64,000 bases of DNA from an uncultured Clostridia bacterium (lineage in GTDB: Bacteria; Bacillota; Clostridia; Christensenellales; Borkfalkiaceae), in contig CAJFQM010000002.1 in the NCBI GenBank assembly GCA_904419075.1, positions 124,001-188,000 of the forward strand. Reading direction: 5' to 3'. Positions 1 to 7,688 of the stretch are shown here, in pieces (positions within the stretch are counted from its first letter, which is position 1; each line of letters starts with the position of its first letter). The notes under the pieces are model-generated. The model saw nothing but the letters and a program-made list of their open reading frames with translations. It did no database searches and had not been told where the DNA came from. Position numbers and translations under genes: made by a program.

Positions 1-57
1 AACGGGAAAATATAACATTTTCTTTCTTTTCACATATTTTGTATTTGTTTTTCACAA

Positions 58-77
58 AAATATAGTACACTATATTT
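58..77. promoter_or_regulatory. perfect 9+9 bp palindrome upstream of marR-like gene
   Basis: The half sites AAATATAGT and ACTATATTT are exact inverted repeats separated by 2 bases. It lies about 80 bases upstream of the promoter of the MarR-type gene. MarR dimers commonly bind palindromes of this size, so an operator is possible, but it could equally belong to a gene left of the window. No T-run follows, so it is not an intrinsic terminator. Confidence 0.4.
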
Positions 78-158
78 AATTTCATCCTTTTTGAAAACCA
101 CCAAAAAATCGGAAAAATGAAAATATGGTGAAAAGTGTTAAACAATGACCTTAAACCC

Positions 159-186
159 TTGACAAAGTGAAGAATCGGCGTATAAT
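159..186 (+). promoter_or_regulatory. promoter of marR-like gene
   Basis: TTGACA at 159-164 and TATAAT at 181-186 with a 16-base spacer match the housekeeping sigma consensus. The predicted start is near 193, giving a leader of about 70 bases before the ATG at 263. Confidence 0.8.
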
Positions 187-262
187 TATATTCGGCCGTA
201 ACGAGCGGCCCCCTCATAAATTATTACGCTATCGAAAAAAACAAACGGAGAGGTAAAAAACC

Positions 263-742
263 ATGGAAAACAACGAAAAGAAAATCGTAGGCGATGCGGA
301 GAAGGCAAGAAACGAAGAATATCTCGGCAAAATCTTCACAATGCTCAAAAAGATGGAAGGAGTAGCGTTGACCAAGGTAAAATCGCATTTCAACAATTCT
401 GAAATGCGCCTGCTGGGCGAAGTCATTCTTGCAGGCTACGACGGAAAACGGATCATTTCCACTCAACTTGCGGCTCGGCTCGGCGTAACTCGTTCCGCCG
501 TTTCTCAGATGGTCAACAAGTTAGAGGCCCGCGGCATTGTCCGTCGCGTCCCCGACGAAGTGGACAGGAAAATCGCTTATATCGAGCTTTCCGATACCGC
601 TCTTACCTATTACAACGAGGAAAAGGGCGTGTGCTGCAATCTCGTCGGCGAGGTCATCGACAGAATCGGCGTCGAAAAGGTCGATAAGCTCTTAGAGCTC
701 AGCGATTTATTTATCGAAACCGTAGTGGATTTGAGAAAATAA
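263..742 (+). CDS. MarR-family transcriptional regulator
   Basis: A 159-residue cytoplasmic DNA-binding protein. A winged helix-turn-helix spans roughly residues 60-115: the stretch TQLAARLGVTRSAVSQMVNK is a typical recognition helix, followed by a wing with EVDRKIAYIELS, the usual DxR and beta-hairpin pattern of MarR proteins. Flanking helices would form the dimer interface. The start is supported by GGAGAGG at 246-252. A terminator separates it from the ABC transporter 80 bases downstream; MarR genes often control an adjacent exporter, so that transporter is a plausible target (inference). The ligand is unknown. Confidence 0.85.
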   Translation: MENNEKKIVGDAEKARNEEYLGKIFTMLKKMEGVALTKVKSHFNNSEMRLLGEVILAGYDGKRIISTQLAARLGVTRSAVSQMVNKLEARGIVRRVPDEVDRKIAYIELSDTALTYYNEEKGVCCNLVGEVIDRIGVEKVDKLLELSDLFIETVVDLRK

Positions 743-766
743 AAAATGAAAAATATATTGGTCGGG

Positions 767-796
767 AAAGCGGAGTACCTTCCGCTTTTCTTTTAT
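767..796 (+). terminator. intrinsic terminator or attenuator between marR-like gene and ABC transporter
   Basis: Stem AAAGCGGA (767-774) pairs with TCCGCTTT (781-788), followed by a T-rich run. A second, outer stem GGTCGGG (760-766) with CCCGACC (798-804) encloses the first one. The nested arrangement lies in the short spacer before the transporter, so it may limit read-through rather than only terminate. Confidence 0.65.
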
Positions 797-822
797 CCCC
801 GACCGTTCGGGAGCTGTGTTTT

Positions 823-3414
823 ATGTTAAAACTCAAAGACATCAAAAAGGATTATGTGACTGCGGGTAGCGTCGTTCATGCTCTGAAAGGCGTGTCGCTC
901 GAATTCCGCGCCAATGAATTCGTCTCCATTCTGGGCGCTTCCGGCTGCGGAAAAACCACTCTTCTCAACATCATCGGCGGGCTCGACCACTACACTTCCG
1001 GAGACCTCATCATTCGCGGCGTCTCCACCAAGGATTATACTGACCGCGATTGGGACGTATACAGAAATCACCGCATTGGGTTTGTGTTTCAGTCCTATAA
1101 CCTCATTCCTCATCAGACCGTTCTTGAAAATGTCGAGCTCGCTCTGACAATCGCGGGCTGCTCCAAAGCCGAACGCAAAAAGCGCGCGGCCGACGCTTTG
1201 AAGCGCGTGGGACTCGGCGCTCACCTCAATAAACGTCCCAATCAGCTTTCCGGGGGACAGATGCAGAGAGTCGCCATAGCGCGTGCACTCGTCAATAATC
1301 CCGAAATCTTGCTCGCCGACGAACCGACGGGCGCTCTCGATAGTACCACCAGTGTCCAAATTATGGACCTTATTCGCGAAATTGCCGGCGAAAGACTGGT
1401 CATTATGGTCACTCATAATCCCGAACTCGCGGAAAAATACTCGACCCGTATCGTCCGCCTTCAAGACGGTCTGGTCGTCTCGGATTCCAATCCCTACGAC
1501 AGTGCAGCGGAACGAAAGGTACTCGAAGCAAAGTTGAAGGAAAAGGGGATTACCCCCGAACAGGTAAAACTCTGGAAACAGAAAAAACTGGAACGGGAAG
1601 GCGCGGAATCGGAACGCGCCGCGATGAGTTTGAAAACCTCGCTCGGCCTGAGCGCTCGCAATCTGAACGCCAAACGCGGACGTACCGTCATCACTTCCAT
1701 CGCGGGCAGCATCGGCATCATCGGGGTGTCCCTCGTGCTGGCTCTCTCAGGCGGATTTAACAACTACATAGCCGATACGGAAAAAGATATGCTTTCCGCT
1801 TATCCCATTGAGATCAACGAAATGGCGTTCGACTATACCTCTATCATGAATGCAATGGTTGCGGGAAATCAAAAAGTGGATATTTCCCAGCTCGACGACA
1901 AAATCTATGTCAATTCTTTCCTGACGAAACTCGCCAACGGCGCAATGAATACAAACTCCATCACGCAGGACTATATCGACTATTTGGATGGTCTCGATCC
2001 GTCTAATTATTACGCTCTGCAATACACTTACGGCGGAGATATTTCCAACAACATTTACAGCGAATTTCAATTTGAAACGGAGGACGGAACTCCGTTCGAC
2101 CTGGACATGTCTTTGAATACCATTCTCGATCTCTATAAGACAAAGCTCATGTCCGACGAAGCCGCTTCCGACTACGCAAGCCTCGCTTCCATGTTTTCCA
2201 CCGTTCAGAGCGTCACTTATGAACTCCCCGAATGCAAAGATTACATTCTCTCTCAATATGACATCATGGCGGGGGAATATCCGACGAGTTCGGACGAGTT
2301 GGTGCTCGTGCTCAATAACGACGGCGGTATGACGGATATCGTTCTGGCTCAGCTGGGATTGATTTCCGTGGACGATTTTTTGGCTCTTTTTCAAAAGGAC
2401 AACGACGAGCCGCCCATGACGATAGAGTTCGAAGAATTGTTGCAGCATACCTATTCCTATTACGAAAATGACGAAATTTATAGCTTCAATCCTCAACTGA
2501 ACGGTGGGGAAGGCGGTTGGCTGTATACCGGATTTTCGGGCGAGAGCTTCCCCGGCGGCTTACAGGATAAGGACGCCAAAACATTGAAAATCGGGTGTAT
2601 TCTGCGGGCAAAAGAGGGCACGACTTACGGCTCCCTTTCCAGCGGTTTGGCTTATACGAAGGCCTTTGCAGACGAATATCGCGCGTCGAGCCTCAAATCC
2701 GAAATCGTGACGGAAGAAAAGGACTCCAAAGTGGTAAACGTCTATTACTACGATCTTTATGAACTGGCTTCCAATCCCGACAATCAATCCAAGGCCCTTC
2801 GGAGCAAGGAAACCACCGTGCGCGAACTCGGCGGCGGTGAACTTCCCAATCAGGTGAAGATTTATGTCAAAGACTTTGAACAAAAGGACATCGTGACCGA
2901 TTATCTCGATTATTGGAACGAAGTCATTCAAAAAGATAACGAGTCTTTACAGATTCAATATACCGATACCGTGGCGATCATGATGACGTTGGTTCGTTCC
3001 ATGTTGGACGCGGTGACTTACGTACTCGTCGCGTTTACGGCGATTTCGCTGATAGTCTCTTCCGTCATGATCGGCGTAATCACTTACGTTTCCGTCGTCG
3101 AACGAACAAAGGAAATCGGCGTCCTCAGATCGCTCGGCGCGAGAAAGAAGGATATTCGTCATCTGTTCAACGCGGAAACCTTCCTGATCGGCCTGTTTGC
3201 CGGCGCGATCGGCGTGGGCGTGACTTATCTGCTCTCTATCCCCATTAATCTCCTGTTGGGACACCTTACGGGAATTACGACTCTGGCGGCACTGCCCGTA
3301 TGGCAGGGACTCGTAATGATTGGCGTAAGCATCGTACTCACTCTGATCAGCGGTCTCGTTCCCGCTCAGTCGGCGGCGAAGAAGGACCCCGTCATCGCTT
3401 TGAGAACGGAGTAA
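823..3414 (+). CDS. MacB-type ABC transporter, ATPase fused to FtsX-family permease
   Basis: An 863-residue fused transporter. Residues 1-225 are a LolD/MacB-type ATPase with Walker A GASGCGKT (38-45), signature LSGGQ (142-146) and Walker B LLADE (163-167). After a charged linker comes one membrane segment near 290-312, a large extracytoplasmic domain of about 420 residues, and three C-terminal membrane segments with the FtsX pattern (VERTKEIGVLRSLGARKKDI between two of them). This family acts by mechanotransmission, exporting peptides or lipids or signalling antimicrobial stress, rather than by classical transport. No separate partner subunit is visible. GGGAG at 809-813 is the likely ribosome site. 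Control by the preceding MarR-type protein is inferred. Confidence 0.9.
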   Translation: MLKLKDIKKDYVTAGSVVHALKGVSLEFRANEFVSILGASGCGKTTLLNIIGGLDHYTSGDLIIRGVSTKDYTDRDWDVYRNHRIGFVFQSYNLIPHQTVLENVELALTIAGCSKAERKKRAADALKRVGLGAHLNKRPNQLSGGQMQRVAIARALVNNPEILLADEPTGALDSTTSVQIMDLIREIAGERLVIMVTHNPELAEKYSTRIVRLQDGLVVSDSNPYDSAAERKVLEAKLKEKGITPEQVKLWKQKKLEREGAESERAAMSLKTSLGLSARNLNAKRGRTVITSIAGSIGIIGVSLVLALSGGFNNYIADTEKDMLSAYPIEINEMAFDYTSIMNAMVAGNQKVDISQLDDKIYVNSFLTKLANGAMNTNSITQDYIDYLDGLDPSNYYALQYTYGGDISNNIYSEFQFETEDGTPFDLDMSLNTILDLYKTKLMSDEAASDYASLASMFSTVQSVTYELPECKDYILSQYDIMAGEYPTSSDELVLVLNNDGGMTDIVLAQLGLISVDDFLALFQKDNDEPPMTIEFEELLQHTYSYYENDEIYSFNPQLNGGEGGWLYTGFSGESFPGGLQDKDAKTLKIGCILRAKEGTTYGSLSSGLAYTKAFADEYRASSLKSEIVTEEKDSKVVNVYYYDLYELASNPDNQSKALRSKETTVRELGGGELPNQVKIYVKDFEQKDIVTDYLDYWNEVIQKDNESLQIQYTDTVAIMMTLVRSMLDAVTYVLVAFTAISLIVSSVMIGVITYVSVVERTKEIGVLRSLGARKKDIRHLFNAETFLIGLFAGAIGVGVTYLLSIPINLLLGHLTGITTLAALPVWQGLVMIGVSIVLTLISGLVPAQSAAKKDPVIALRTE

Positions 3415-3449
3415 GGAAAAATTTGCAAAGGATAAAACGATATGCAATA

Positions 3450-3494
3450 AAAGCGGCTCCTTTCCCTTGGCGGAAAAGAGCCGCTTTGGATTTT
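3450..3494 (+). terminator. intrinsic terminator after ABC transporter
   Basis: Ten-base stem AAAGCGGCTC (3450-3459) / GAGCCGCTTT (3478-3487) with an 18-base loop and a short T-rich tail. Confidence 0.8.
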
Positions 3495-3571
3495 AGCGGT
3501 TAATTATGTAATGAAAATATATTACAAATTTTTGTGGAAAAGTATTAAAATGCGGGATACTCTTTTTGGAT

Positions 3572-3600
3572 TTGACTTTTTTTCGGCCTTTTGATACAAT
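3572..3600 (+). promoter_or_regulatory. promoter of glycerophosphodiesterase gene
   Basis: TTGACT at 3572-3577 and TACAAT at 3595-3600, spacer 17. Predicted start near 3607, giving an approximately 100-base leader. Confidence 0.75.
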
Positions 3601-3649
3601 AGAATCGAGATAAAACGGGCACGGCACAAAAAAGGTACATATCTCTACT

Positions 3650-3673
3650 CCGACGGGAGAGGGCTCCCGTCGG
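3650..3673 (+). promoter_or_regulatory. strong hairpin in the 5' leader of the glycerophosphodiesterase gene
   Basis: A perfect 10-bp stem CCGACGGGAG / CTCCCGTCGG closes a 4-base loop. No T-run follows, so it is not a terminator. It lies between the promoter and the weakly spaced ribosome site, so a role in mRNA stability or translation control is possible. Confidence 0.5.
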
Positions 3674-3707
3674 AACAAGAAGCAAAAGGGCAAGGGTTAT
3701 AAAGTTT

Positions 3708-4586
3708 ATGAAGAAAATCAGGGAAAGTTTCGTTTGCAATACTCCTATTGCACATCGGGGCCTCCATGAAGGAGTGCCCGAAAATTCCCGCGCGGCGTTC
3801 ACGCGGGCGATTGAAGAAAACTACGCCATAGAGGCGGACGTCCGTCGTACCAAAGACGGAACGTTGGTCATTATTCATGACGACAATCTGAAACGATTGA
3901 CGGGAGAGCCGGGAAAGGTCAGCGAGACTTCCTGGCGGGATTTGTCCGCCATGCGCCTGAAAGGTACGCAGGAGCGGATACTCACGCTCGAACAATGTCT
4001 TGAACATATCGACGGCAAAACGCCCCTTCTTTTGGAGGTCAAGGATCTCTCTGCGGCCAAAAATTTCCCCGAAGAAGTCATCCGTACGATGAAACAGTAC
4101 CGCGGGGAATATGCTTTACAATCCTTTAATCCCTTCTATGTCTATAAATTCAAGCAGATGGCGCCGGAAGTGCTGCGCGGACAGTTGGCTATGAGTATTT
4201 TTTCTCCCGACGTACTCATTTCCTGTCGGGATACGTTGGAGGAGTTCGACGTATCGCCCGAAATTTTCGCCCGCGAGGGCGGGCTTTCCCGCCGTCAGAT
4301 CAAAGATGCCGTCGCCGTAGCCGCGGAACAATCGGGATTTACCGATAACCATAAGCATTGGAAGTTTGACGCTTGGGCGATAAAGACCATGATCATGAAT
4401 TTCATCACGAAACCCGATTTTGTCAGTTATTGCTGCTATAATCTTCCCTATCATCGGGCAAAGAAAAAAGAAAATCGGGCGGTTCTGACCTGGACGATCC
4501 GCACGCAGGCGGAAGCAGAACGGCTTCGCCCGTGGGTCGATAACGTCATTTTCGAGAATTTCCGACCGGGAAAGACGACCAACTGA
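3708..4586 (+). CDS. glycerophosphodiester phosphodiesterase family protein
   Basis: A 292-residue enzyme of the GDPD TIM-barrel family, which hydrolyses glycerophosphodiesters to glycerol 3-phosphate and an alcohol. The N-terminal catalytic signature is present: IAHRG (14-18), EN (25-26), E42 and D44 in IEADV, and HDD at 57-59; LLLEVKD further on supplies the third metal-binding acidic residue. There is no signal peptide, so it should be cytoplasmic. The ribosome site is weak (AAGGG lies about 14 bases upstream), but the N-terminus leads directly into the family signature. An own promoter and leader hairpin precede it; the broken acetyltransferase follows 32 bases later. Confidence 0.85.
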   Translation: MKKIRESFVCNTPIAHRGLHEGVPENSRAAFTRAIEENYAIEADVRRTKDGTLVIIHDDNLKRLTGEPGKVSETSWRDLSAMRLKGTQERILTLEQCLEHIDGKTPLLLEVKDLSAAKNFPEEVIRTMKQYRGEYALQSFNPFYVYKFKQMAPEVLRGQLAMSIFSPDVLISCRDTLEEFDVSPEIFAREGGLSRRQIKDAVAVAAEQSGFTDNHKHWKFDAWAIKTMIMNFITKPDFVSYCCYNLPYHRAKKKENRAVLTWTIRTQAEAERLRPWVDNVIFENFRPGKTTN

Positions 4587-4618
4587 TATTCGGACCGCGA
4601 TCAAAGATCATCGAAAGT

Positions 4619-5059
4619 ATGGATATAAGGGAATTGAGCATCGACAATATCGAAAACATCAAGAAATTGATGTTGGATATTTTTTCGGGAGAACCTTGGA
4701 ACGATGTCTGGACGGATAAACAGTTGCATACCTATGTTTCCGAATTGACGGGAAATAAAAATTCTTTGTCTTTCGGTGTTTATTTGGACGGGAATCTGAT
4801 CGGAATGGCGCTGGGACGAACAAAAAGCTGATGCGAGGGAACGGAATATTGGATAGAGGAATTCGGTATTCTTCCCGATTGGCAACGGAGCGGAATCGGT
4901 TCGGCGTTTATCGGGGAATTGGAAAAAATATTGGCGGACAAAGGGATCGGGTACATCGTTCTCCTTACGGAGAGAAGTGTTCCCGCCTACCGCTTTTATA
5001 AAAAGAACGGCTTTCGGGAAAAAGAAGAAAATGTTTTCTTTGTAAAAGCCCTTCACTGA
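4619..5059 (+). pseudogene. GNAT acetyltransferase interrupted by an in-frame TGA
   Basis: Reading from ATG 4619, the frame gives 70 residues, a TGA at 4829-4831, then continues in the same frame for 75 residues to a second TGA ending at 5059. The two halves form one coherent GNAT fold: an N-terminal strand-helix unit, GNLIGMALG, then EYWIEEFGILPDWQRSGIGS with the acetyl-CoA-binding Q/RxxGIG loop, and a C-terminal SVPAYRFYKKNGF motif. Homologous proteins usually carry an aromatic residue at the TGA position, so a single TGG to TGA change is the simplest cause. Either the enzyme is lost, or a truncated, probably inactive product is made. Neighbouring genes use TGA as a normal stop, so reassignment is not supported. 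Confidence 0.8.
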
Positions 5060-5096
5060 GTGAATCTTTTGAGGCGATTTACGAAAATTCGGCAGA

Positions 5097-5137
5097 CCCC
5101 GACGCTCGGGAATACGGAGCGTCGGGGCTGTTTTTAT
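5097..5137 (+). terminator. intrinsic terminator
   Basis: Stem CCCCGACGCTC (5097-5107) / GAGCGTCGGGG (5117-5127), 11 bp, then CTGTTTTTATTT. It closes the GDPD-acetyltransferase unit. The rest of the 340-base gap before pfk holds only the promoter below. Confidence 0.9.
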
Positions 5138-5291
5138 TTATCCGAACGAAATTCGATTTCGAAACCTGCGGTTTGTATCTGAAAATTCGGGGCGTTTTTC
5201 TTTTTTTACCGCTTTGTTACAAGATATCCGAAAGTTTTTTACAAGTCTAAGATATAATATAAAAAGCCTGAAAGAAAATTTCTTTTAAGGG

Positions 5292-5320
5292 TAGACAAAT
5301 TTTGAAAAATGTGGTAAAAT
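5292..5320 (+). promoter_or_regulatory. promoter of pfk-ppx-ppk operon
   Basis: TAGACA at 5292-5297 and TAAAAT at 5315-5320 with a 17-base spacer, followed by an approximately 75-base leader and GGAG at 5391-5394. Confidence 0.65.
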
Positions 5321-5401
5321 ACGGAAAAGAGTCCCCGGGAAAATAAATTCCGAATATAAAAAGTCGGGCAAACGGGCATACTTGTACGTAGGAGAACAAT
5401 T

Positions 5402-6490
5402 ATGAAAATAGGAATATTGACCAGCGGCGGGGATTGTCCCGGCCTCAATGCGGTAATGCGCGCTTTTGCAAAATATGTCTGCTCCCATATCGAAGACGTA
5501 AAAATTATCGGTTTTCTCAACGGATATACCGGCCTCATCGAACGGGAATACGAAATCCTCGAAGAAAAGGACTTTGAAAACTTATTGCTCGCCGGCGGTA
5601 CGATGCTGGGCAGCAAACGCCAGCCCTTCAAACAGATAACCGTCTCCGACGGCAATAATCGCTCCAAACTCGATAAAATGAAGGAAACTTATGAGAAGCT
5701 CGGGCTCGACTGCCTCGTGACGCTCGGTGGCGCAGGGACGCACAAAACGGCGGCTCTGCTCGCCTCTGAGGGCTGTAAAGTCATCGGGCTTCCCAAGACG
5801 ATCGACAACGATATTTGGGGAACGGACGTGACTTTCGGCTTTTCTTCCGCCATGGAAATCGCTACGGAATGCATCGACCGCATGCACAGCACCGCCGCCA
5901 GCCACGGCCGCATTATGCTGGTCGAGGTCATGGGCAACAAAGTGGGGTGGCTCACCCTGTATGCGGGAATCGCGGGCGGTGCGAATATGATTCTCATCCC
6001 CGAAATTCCCTATGACGAAAACGCCGTCATTGCCTTTCTCGAAAAACGCCGCAGGGAGGGAGCCAGATACAGCATCGTCGCCATCGCAGAGGGCGCGGTC
6101 AGCGTGGAGGAGGCCAAGCTCAAACGCAAGGAGATGGCGGCTCTGCGCGCGGCGCGCGGCGAAACCACCGCGACGGAACGTCTCGCTCGCGCCATCGAAG
6201 AGAAAACGGGCGTCGAGACGCGCACGCAGGTCATCGGATATTTACAGAGAGGAGGGTCTCCGAATCCGTATGACAGAGCGATCTGCACACTCATGGGCAG
6301 CTATGCGGGAGAACTTGCGGAAAAGAAAAAATTTGGCGTCACTGTGGCTCTATCGGGCGGAAAAGTGACCTATAATTCCCTCGCGGATATCGCGGGGAAA
6401 ACCAAGAGCGTGCCCCCCGCGCATCAGATGGTAAAGGCGGCGAAAGCCGTGGGGATCAGTTTCGGCGAATCGGAAAACAAAAAGGAGTAA
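5402..6490 (+). CDS. pfkA: 6-phosphofructokinase, phosphoryl donor uncertain
   Basis: A 362-residue phosphofructokinase that phosphorylates fructose 6-phosphate in glycolysis. Visible motifs are TSGGDCPGLNA (7-17), the nucleotide loop LGGAGTHKT (108-116), PKTIDND (131-137, with the catalytic Asp) and MGNKVGW (177-183). Two points differ from classical ATP-PfkA: the Asp of GGDGS is Ala111, and Lys132 replaces the Gly found in ATP enzymes. Lys here is typical of PPi-dependent and mixed-group enzymes, while the retained Gly112 is typical of ATP users. The donor therefore cannot be assigned from sequence. It is followed 6 bases later by a Ppx/GppA gene and then polyphosphate kinase. Confidence 0.9.
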   Translation: MKIGILTSGGDCPGLNAVMRAFAKYVCSHIEDVKIIGFLNGYTGLIEREYEILEEKDFENLLLAGGTMLGSKRQPFKQITVSDGNNRSKLDKMKETYEKLGLDCLVTLGGAGTHKTAALLASEGCKVIGLPKTIDNDIWGTDVTFGFSSAMEIATECIDRMHSTAASHGRIMLVEVMGNKVGWLTLYAGIAGGANMILIPEIPYDENAVIAFLEKRRREGARYSIVAIAEGAVSVEEAKLKRKEMAALRAARGETTATERLARAIEEKTGVETRTQVIGYLQRGGSPNPYDRAICTLMGSYAGELAEKKKFGVTVALSGGKVTYNSLADIAGKTKSVPPAHQMVKAAKAVGISFGESENKKE

Positions 6491-6496
6491 AACAGT

Positions 6497-7684
6497 ATGA
6501 AATACGCGATTATCGATATGAGTTCCAGCAGCATTTCTCTGCTTGTGGCAGAAGGGGAAAAGACGTTTGACGTGATTTTGAGAGAACGGGAAAACCTCTC
6601 TATCCTGCACTATATGGAAGGGAAAAATCTTTCCGAAAGGGGCGTCGAGAAACTGGCGGAAATCCTCAACAAGATGAAGGACGTCTGTATAAAGACGGGG
6701 GTGGAAAAGTGTTATGTCATTTCCACGGCCTCCATGCGGAATTTTGAAAATTTTGAATGGGTGGCCGAAGAACTCAAAAAGCGGGCAGCGGTGAACGTCA
6801 ATCTTCTGGACGGAGAAGAAGAGGCCTATTGCGACCTCGTCTCCAATTCTCGCTATAAAGTTCTGGACCGCGCCGTTCTCATCGACATCGGCGGAGCCAG
6901 CATCGAGCTTTGCGATTTTTCGCGCCGCAAAGCGGAGGCTCTCACTTGTCTCGATTTCGGACCGATTCAGCTCAACGGAAAATTTGTCAAAAACATTCAT
7001 CCCGACGAGGACGAGGCGCGGGAAATCCGTAAATACGTCAAAAAGAAACTTCAAAAGACGGGACTCCCCGCCGACGGAGCTTTCTCCACCGCCGTTCTCG
7101 TCGGCGTAACGGCTCAGGCCATTTACGACGTATATTGTGATTATTACGACGAGAAACCGGAAGCGGAAAAACGAATCGAATACAATAAACTGAAAAAACT
7201 CGGCAAACACCTGGTGCGCTCGTCCGATCGCAGCATGCTGGTCGTAAAAAATGCGCCCGAAAGAATTTACACGCTGACCACGGCGACCGTCATTCTCCGT
7301 GCCATGCTGAAATATTTCGGGGTTTCCAATATCGTCGTTTCCGACTTCGGCGTAAAAGAAGGATATCTCTCCCTGATTACGGGCGGCAAGAGAAAGGGCC
7401 TGGAAACGGATCTGTCCGAACTTCCCGCCCTGTCCGCAGAGGCTCCGAAAAAACAAAAATCGGAAAAGAAAAAACGTTCGAAAAACGGAACGGAAAAGAA
7501 AGATTCGGAGGAAAAGGGAGGCGGAGGGAAAACGGAGATTCCCGACAAAAATAAGAAGCCGGACGGGGAAAACGAAGTGTCTTTTGAGCCGGAGACGGCG
7601 GCGGAAGCGCCTAAGAAAAAGCGCGGTCGGCCCCGTAAACGCCCGACGGAAGAGCCGGAAGTTGAGCCGAGAAAGGAGGTGTAA
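6497..7684 (+). CDS. ppx: Ppx/GppA-family phosphatase with basic AT-hook-like C-terminal tail
   Basis: A 395-residue protein. Residues 1-300 have the ASKHA fold of exopolyphosphatase/pppGpp phosphatase: IIDMSSSSISLL (variant of DLGSNS), STASMRN, LLDGEEEAY, DIGGASIELCDF (phosphate loop 2) and PERIYTLTTATVIL. These motifs are recognisable but less conserved than in well-studied Ppx. Residues 310-395 are low-complexity and highly charged, Lys/Glu rich, and contain KKKRGRPRKRP, the core of an AT-hook. GGAG inside the end of pfk serves as ribosome site. Substrate (polyphosphate or pppGpp) is not determined by sequence, but the adjacent polyphosphate kinase favours polyphosphate. Confidence 0.85.
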   Translation: MKYAIIDMSSSSISLLVAEGEKTFDVILRERENLSILHYMEGKNLSERGVEKLAEILNKMKDVCIKTGVEKCYVISTASMRNFENFEWVAEELKKRAAVNVNLLDGEEEAYCDLVSNSRYKVLDRAVLIDIGGASIELCDFSRRKAEALTCLDFGPIQLNGKFVKNIHPDEDEAREIRKYVKKKLQKTGLPADGAFSTAVLVGVTAQAIYDVYCDYYDEKPEAEKRIEYNKLKKLGKHLVRSSDRSMLVVKNAPERIYTLTTATVILRAMLKYFGVSNIVVSDFGVKEGYLSLITGGKRKGLETDLSELPALSAEAPKKQKSEKKKRSKNGTEKKDSEEKGGGGKTEIPDKNKKPDGENEVSFEPETAAEAPKKKRGRPRKRPTEEPEVEPRKEV

Positions 7685-7688
7685 ACCC

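Noticed and set aside
4829-4831. Selenocysteine or TGA-to-Trp recoding in the acetyltransferase
   Set aside because: No selenocysteine insertion element is evident, the position is not a catalytic Cys, and TGA is used as a normal stop by neighbouring genes.
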